Part shown: one piece after another, positions 51,584-64,000 of the stretch | How the letters are laid out: the number at the start of each line of letters is the position of its first letter | How positions within the stretch are numbered: position 1 is the stretch's first letter | Assembly (NCBI GenBank): GCA_963966185.1 | Contig: CAWZYM010000402.1 | Span: 1 to 64,000, forward strand | Source: Rhabditoides inermis | Taxonomy: Eukaryota > Nematoda > Chromadorea > Rhabditida > Rhabditidae | Reading direction: 5' to 3' | DNA: 64,000 nucleotides | Translations under genes and position numbers: made by a program | The notes under the pieces: generated by a model | The model's input: only the letters and a program-made list of their open reading frames with translations | The model's database searches: none | Told to the model about the DNA's origin: nothing

Positions 51584-52856
51584 AGTATGAATTTTTCTAT
51601 ACTGTATAGATTATTATATTGTGGCTGACAAACTATTAACATCGTTATCAAACGCTAAATGTCGTAAACTGTACAGAATCCTAGTTAAATATTGGAATTC
51701 TCATGATAATATATGTAGTGTGTTTAAATTATCGAATAAAACATATTCTTTACACATTGTCTGTTTTGAAGATGGAGTTCAATTGTACTCGCTTTTTGGA
51801 GATTAGGCACAAGTACATATATATTTCACTCGCAAGCGGAACAACTGTTTTTTTTTACTTTGACGCACAAAGAGTAGCCGGGGGCCGAAGGAAAAAAGGC
51901 AGGACGTGGGAAGCTGGTCAGCCTAGGGTTAGCCTTGTTTATCCACATATTTTCCATGCTTGCCTTTTATCGTTATTACTTCTCCCTTGCCGTGGAAATA
52001 AACACTTTAATTAAAGCTACTGTGCGGTGTTCTGTGACACCAAATCGTTCAGTCATTTCGCATCCACATCCTGACTGAGCATCACATCATTAGAGTGCGG
52101 AGAGTCAACTTTTTGTGCGCTACAAGAGAGGAGCAGTCATACGGTTGAAGTACCCAAGTTCGAGCTATTCCGTACATTGCCGAACACGATCCGTGTTGCC
52201 ACGATGATTATGAGATTATGGAGAAGGGCAATAAGGGAAACATGATACAGATATCATAAATTGTTTGCCACAGCGTATACAATATGCTTGCGCACAAATC
52301 GTGCTCCTGGAGAATTGGAGAGGACTTTATGAAAAGGAGCAACATCGAACCGAATTATTATCCTACCGTGATGCGAACTATTATCATACCGTAATGCTAA
52401 GGTAGTGTGGTCGCGCCCTCTCTAAAGCACACACTCATTTCAGTATTGGGCGAAGTGTGCGACATGAAGATTTCTATCCAGTGGAGCGTAAGAGGTGACT
52501 GTACTTGCAGTATTGAAGCGTTGGCGGGTATTTCAAATTTTCGTCTGCATCTTTGGCAGTGGCAGATTCGAAAGTAACGCAGAATCGTCGTTCTTTCACG
52601 AAAATTGAAAATGTGTTAGGTTAATCAAAAATAAGTCGCCACTGTTCCTTTGAGTAAAATAAATAATAAGTTATAAATATTACTACAAATGCGGTTTATC
52701 GGTGACTAGAAGCGAATGACACAACACGTTAAACATGCGGCAGTGCAATAACAATACAATGAAAAAGATTAGGGGAATGTGGAACTATGGAGTAAGGAGA
52801 TCAATAAATAAGTATATCAGTAGATGAGTAAATGAGTAGATGAATTGATGCGTAGA
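51584..52856. other. Convergent spacer between receptor and ATPase genes
   Basis: The first part is receptor 3' UTR with AATAAA at about 51736 and again at 51998-52003. An open stretch at 51621-51805 and a GC-richer block at about 51870-51950 look like a retroelement 3' end, but I cannot assign it. A truncated inverted copy of the TTAA-type MITE lies at about 52505-52652. Confidence 0.5.
52505..52652 (-). mobile_element. Truncated copy of the TTAA-type MITE
   Basis: The reverse complement matches the left half of the element at 58195-58547, from AGGAACAGTGGCGACTTATT through GAACGACGATTCTGCGTTAC to CCCGCCAACGCTTCA. The other half, including the tRNA-like part and second terminal repeat, is missing. 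Confidence 0.8.
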
Positions 52857-63550
<10,694 letters not shown>

Positions 63551-63875
63551 CTGAAAGGTCTCGATTACCGGTTATGTGCTACTACAACTTTCAATACAAT
63601 ACAACACGTGATATTAGCATCGACACAATGCGTTTTGTGTACTTGATGTGCAAGTGCGCCTCTTTCAACTGTAATTTGGTAGTTTTTTTCTAGTGATATA
63701 GTTAGGTTCTAAGAGTTGGCTCATTTCAGCGCTTCCTTCTCCTTCTCATTCTCTTTTTCATGATACTCGTGTCTTTGACCTTTGGAGATTCTTTGATTCT
63801 TAGATTGTCTCATTTCCCTTGGTACGCCAGTGAGTGGAGGAACGAGGGCGAGCCTCAAATATCGAGTTTCGCCCA

Positions 63876-63932
<57 letters not shown>

Positions 63933-64000
63933 GAGTAGCGCTTGAAGAGGAGTGAAATTTCGCGTGGCTCGCGCGGGCACACACACAAATCTTTTTTTCG
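63551..64000. other. Partial ATPase intron at the right edge
   Basis: I see no ATPase M1/N-terminal exon here on the minus strand. A (CT)n tract lies at about 63881-63929. The upstream exons must be beyond the window. Confidence 0.6.

Overview
This window is eukaryotic nuclear DNA, most likely from a free-living nematode. Every protein gene is cut by many small introns with GT-AG borders and TTTCAG/TTGCAG-type acceptors. Acceptor-like TTTTAG/TTTCAG signals lie just before several start codons, as expected for spliced-leader addition. The gene content also fits: a serpentine-type receptor, a TWK-type two-pore K+ channel, and a family of small four-span membrane proteins. Coding sequence is GC-rich, and introns are full of CT/GA and GATT microsatellites. 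A diplogastrid (Pristionchus-like) origin is my guess from style only. I assembled the exon models by hand from splice signals and reading phase. In each full gene model the phases close and the coding length is a multiple of three.

Layout. 1-161: the end of one tRNA and a complete tRNA-Thr(CGT). 489-3456 (-): a divergent cyclin, 14 exons. 4278-5709 and 6317-8497 (+): two tandem paralogous four-span membrane proteins. 9899-15044 (-): an ATGL-type triacylglycerol lipase, 17 exons, with its Ser-Asp catalytic dyad intact. 17111-26309 (+): a 644-residue proline-rich nuclear-looking protein that I cannot name. 27047-29885 (+): a two-RRM hnRNP A/B-type RNA-binding protein. 29886-36045: a 6 kb gene-poor stretch with repeats. 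36046-46552 (+): a K2P potassium channel, 17 exons, with a LINE fragment in one intron. 47310-47725 (-): a 91-residue protein of unknown function. 48549-51583 (+): a seven-span receptor of nematode type. 52857-63550 (-): an alpha subunit of the Na+/K+-ATPase, 25 exons seen, with its N-terminal exons beyond the right edge.

The genes do not form one pathway. Three encode membrane excitability or signalling components (K2P channel, receptor, Na+/K+-ATPase). The lipase is a metabolic gene, and the cyclin, hnRNP and proline-rich protein look nuclear. There is no sign of a bacterial-style system, CRISPR array or defence island.

The richest unexplained signal is in the introns and spacers. I could separate several dispersed non-coding repeat families: TTAA-flanked and 9-bp-duplication MITEs inside the ATPase gene, hairpin MITEs sharing a TTTTAAAAGTACTT end, a 150-170 bp family with four copies, and a conserved core of about 40 bp that recurs five times, usually fused to a GATT microsatellite. 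One repeat copy directly abuts a splice acceptor of a host gene.
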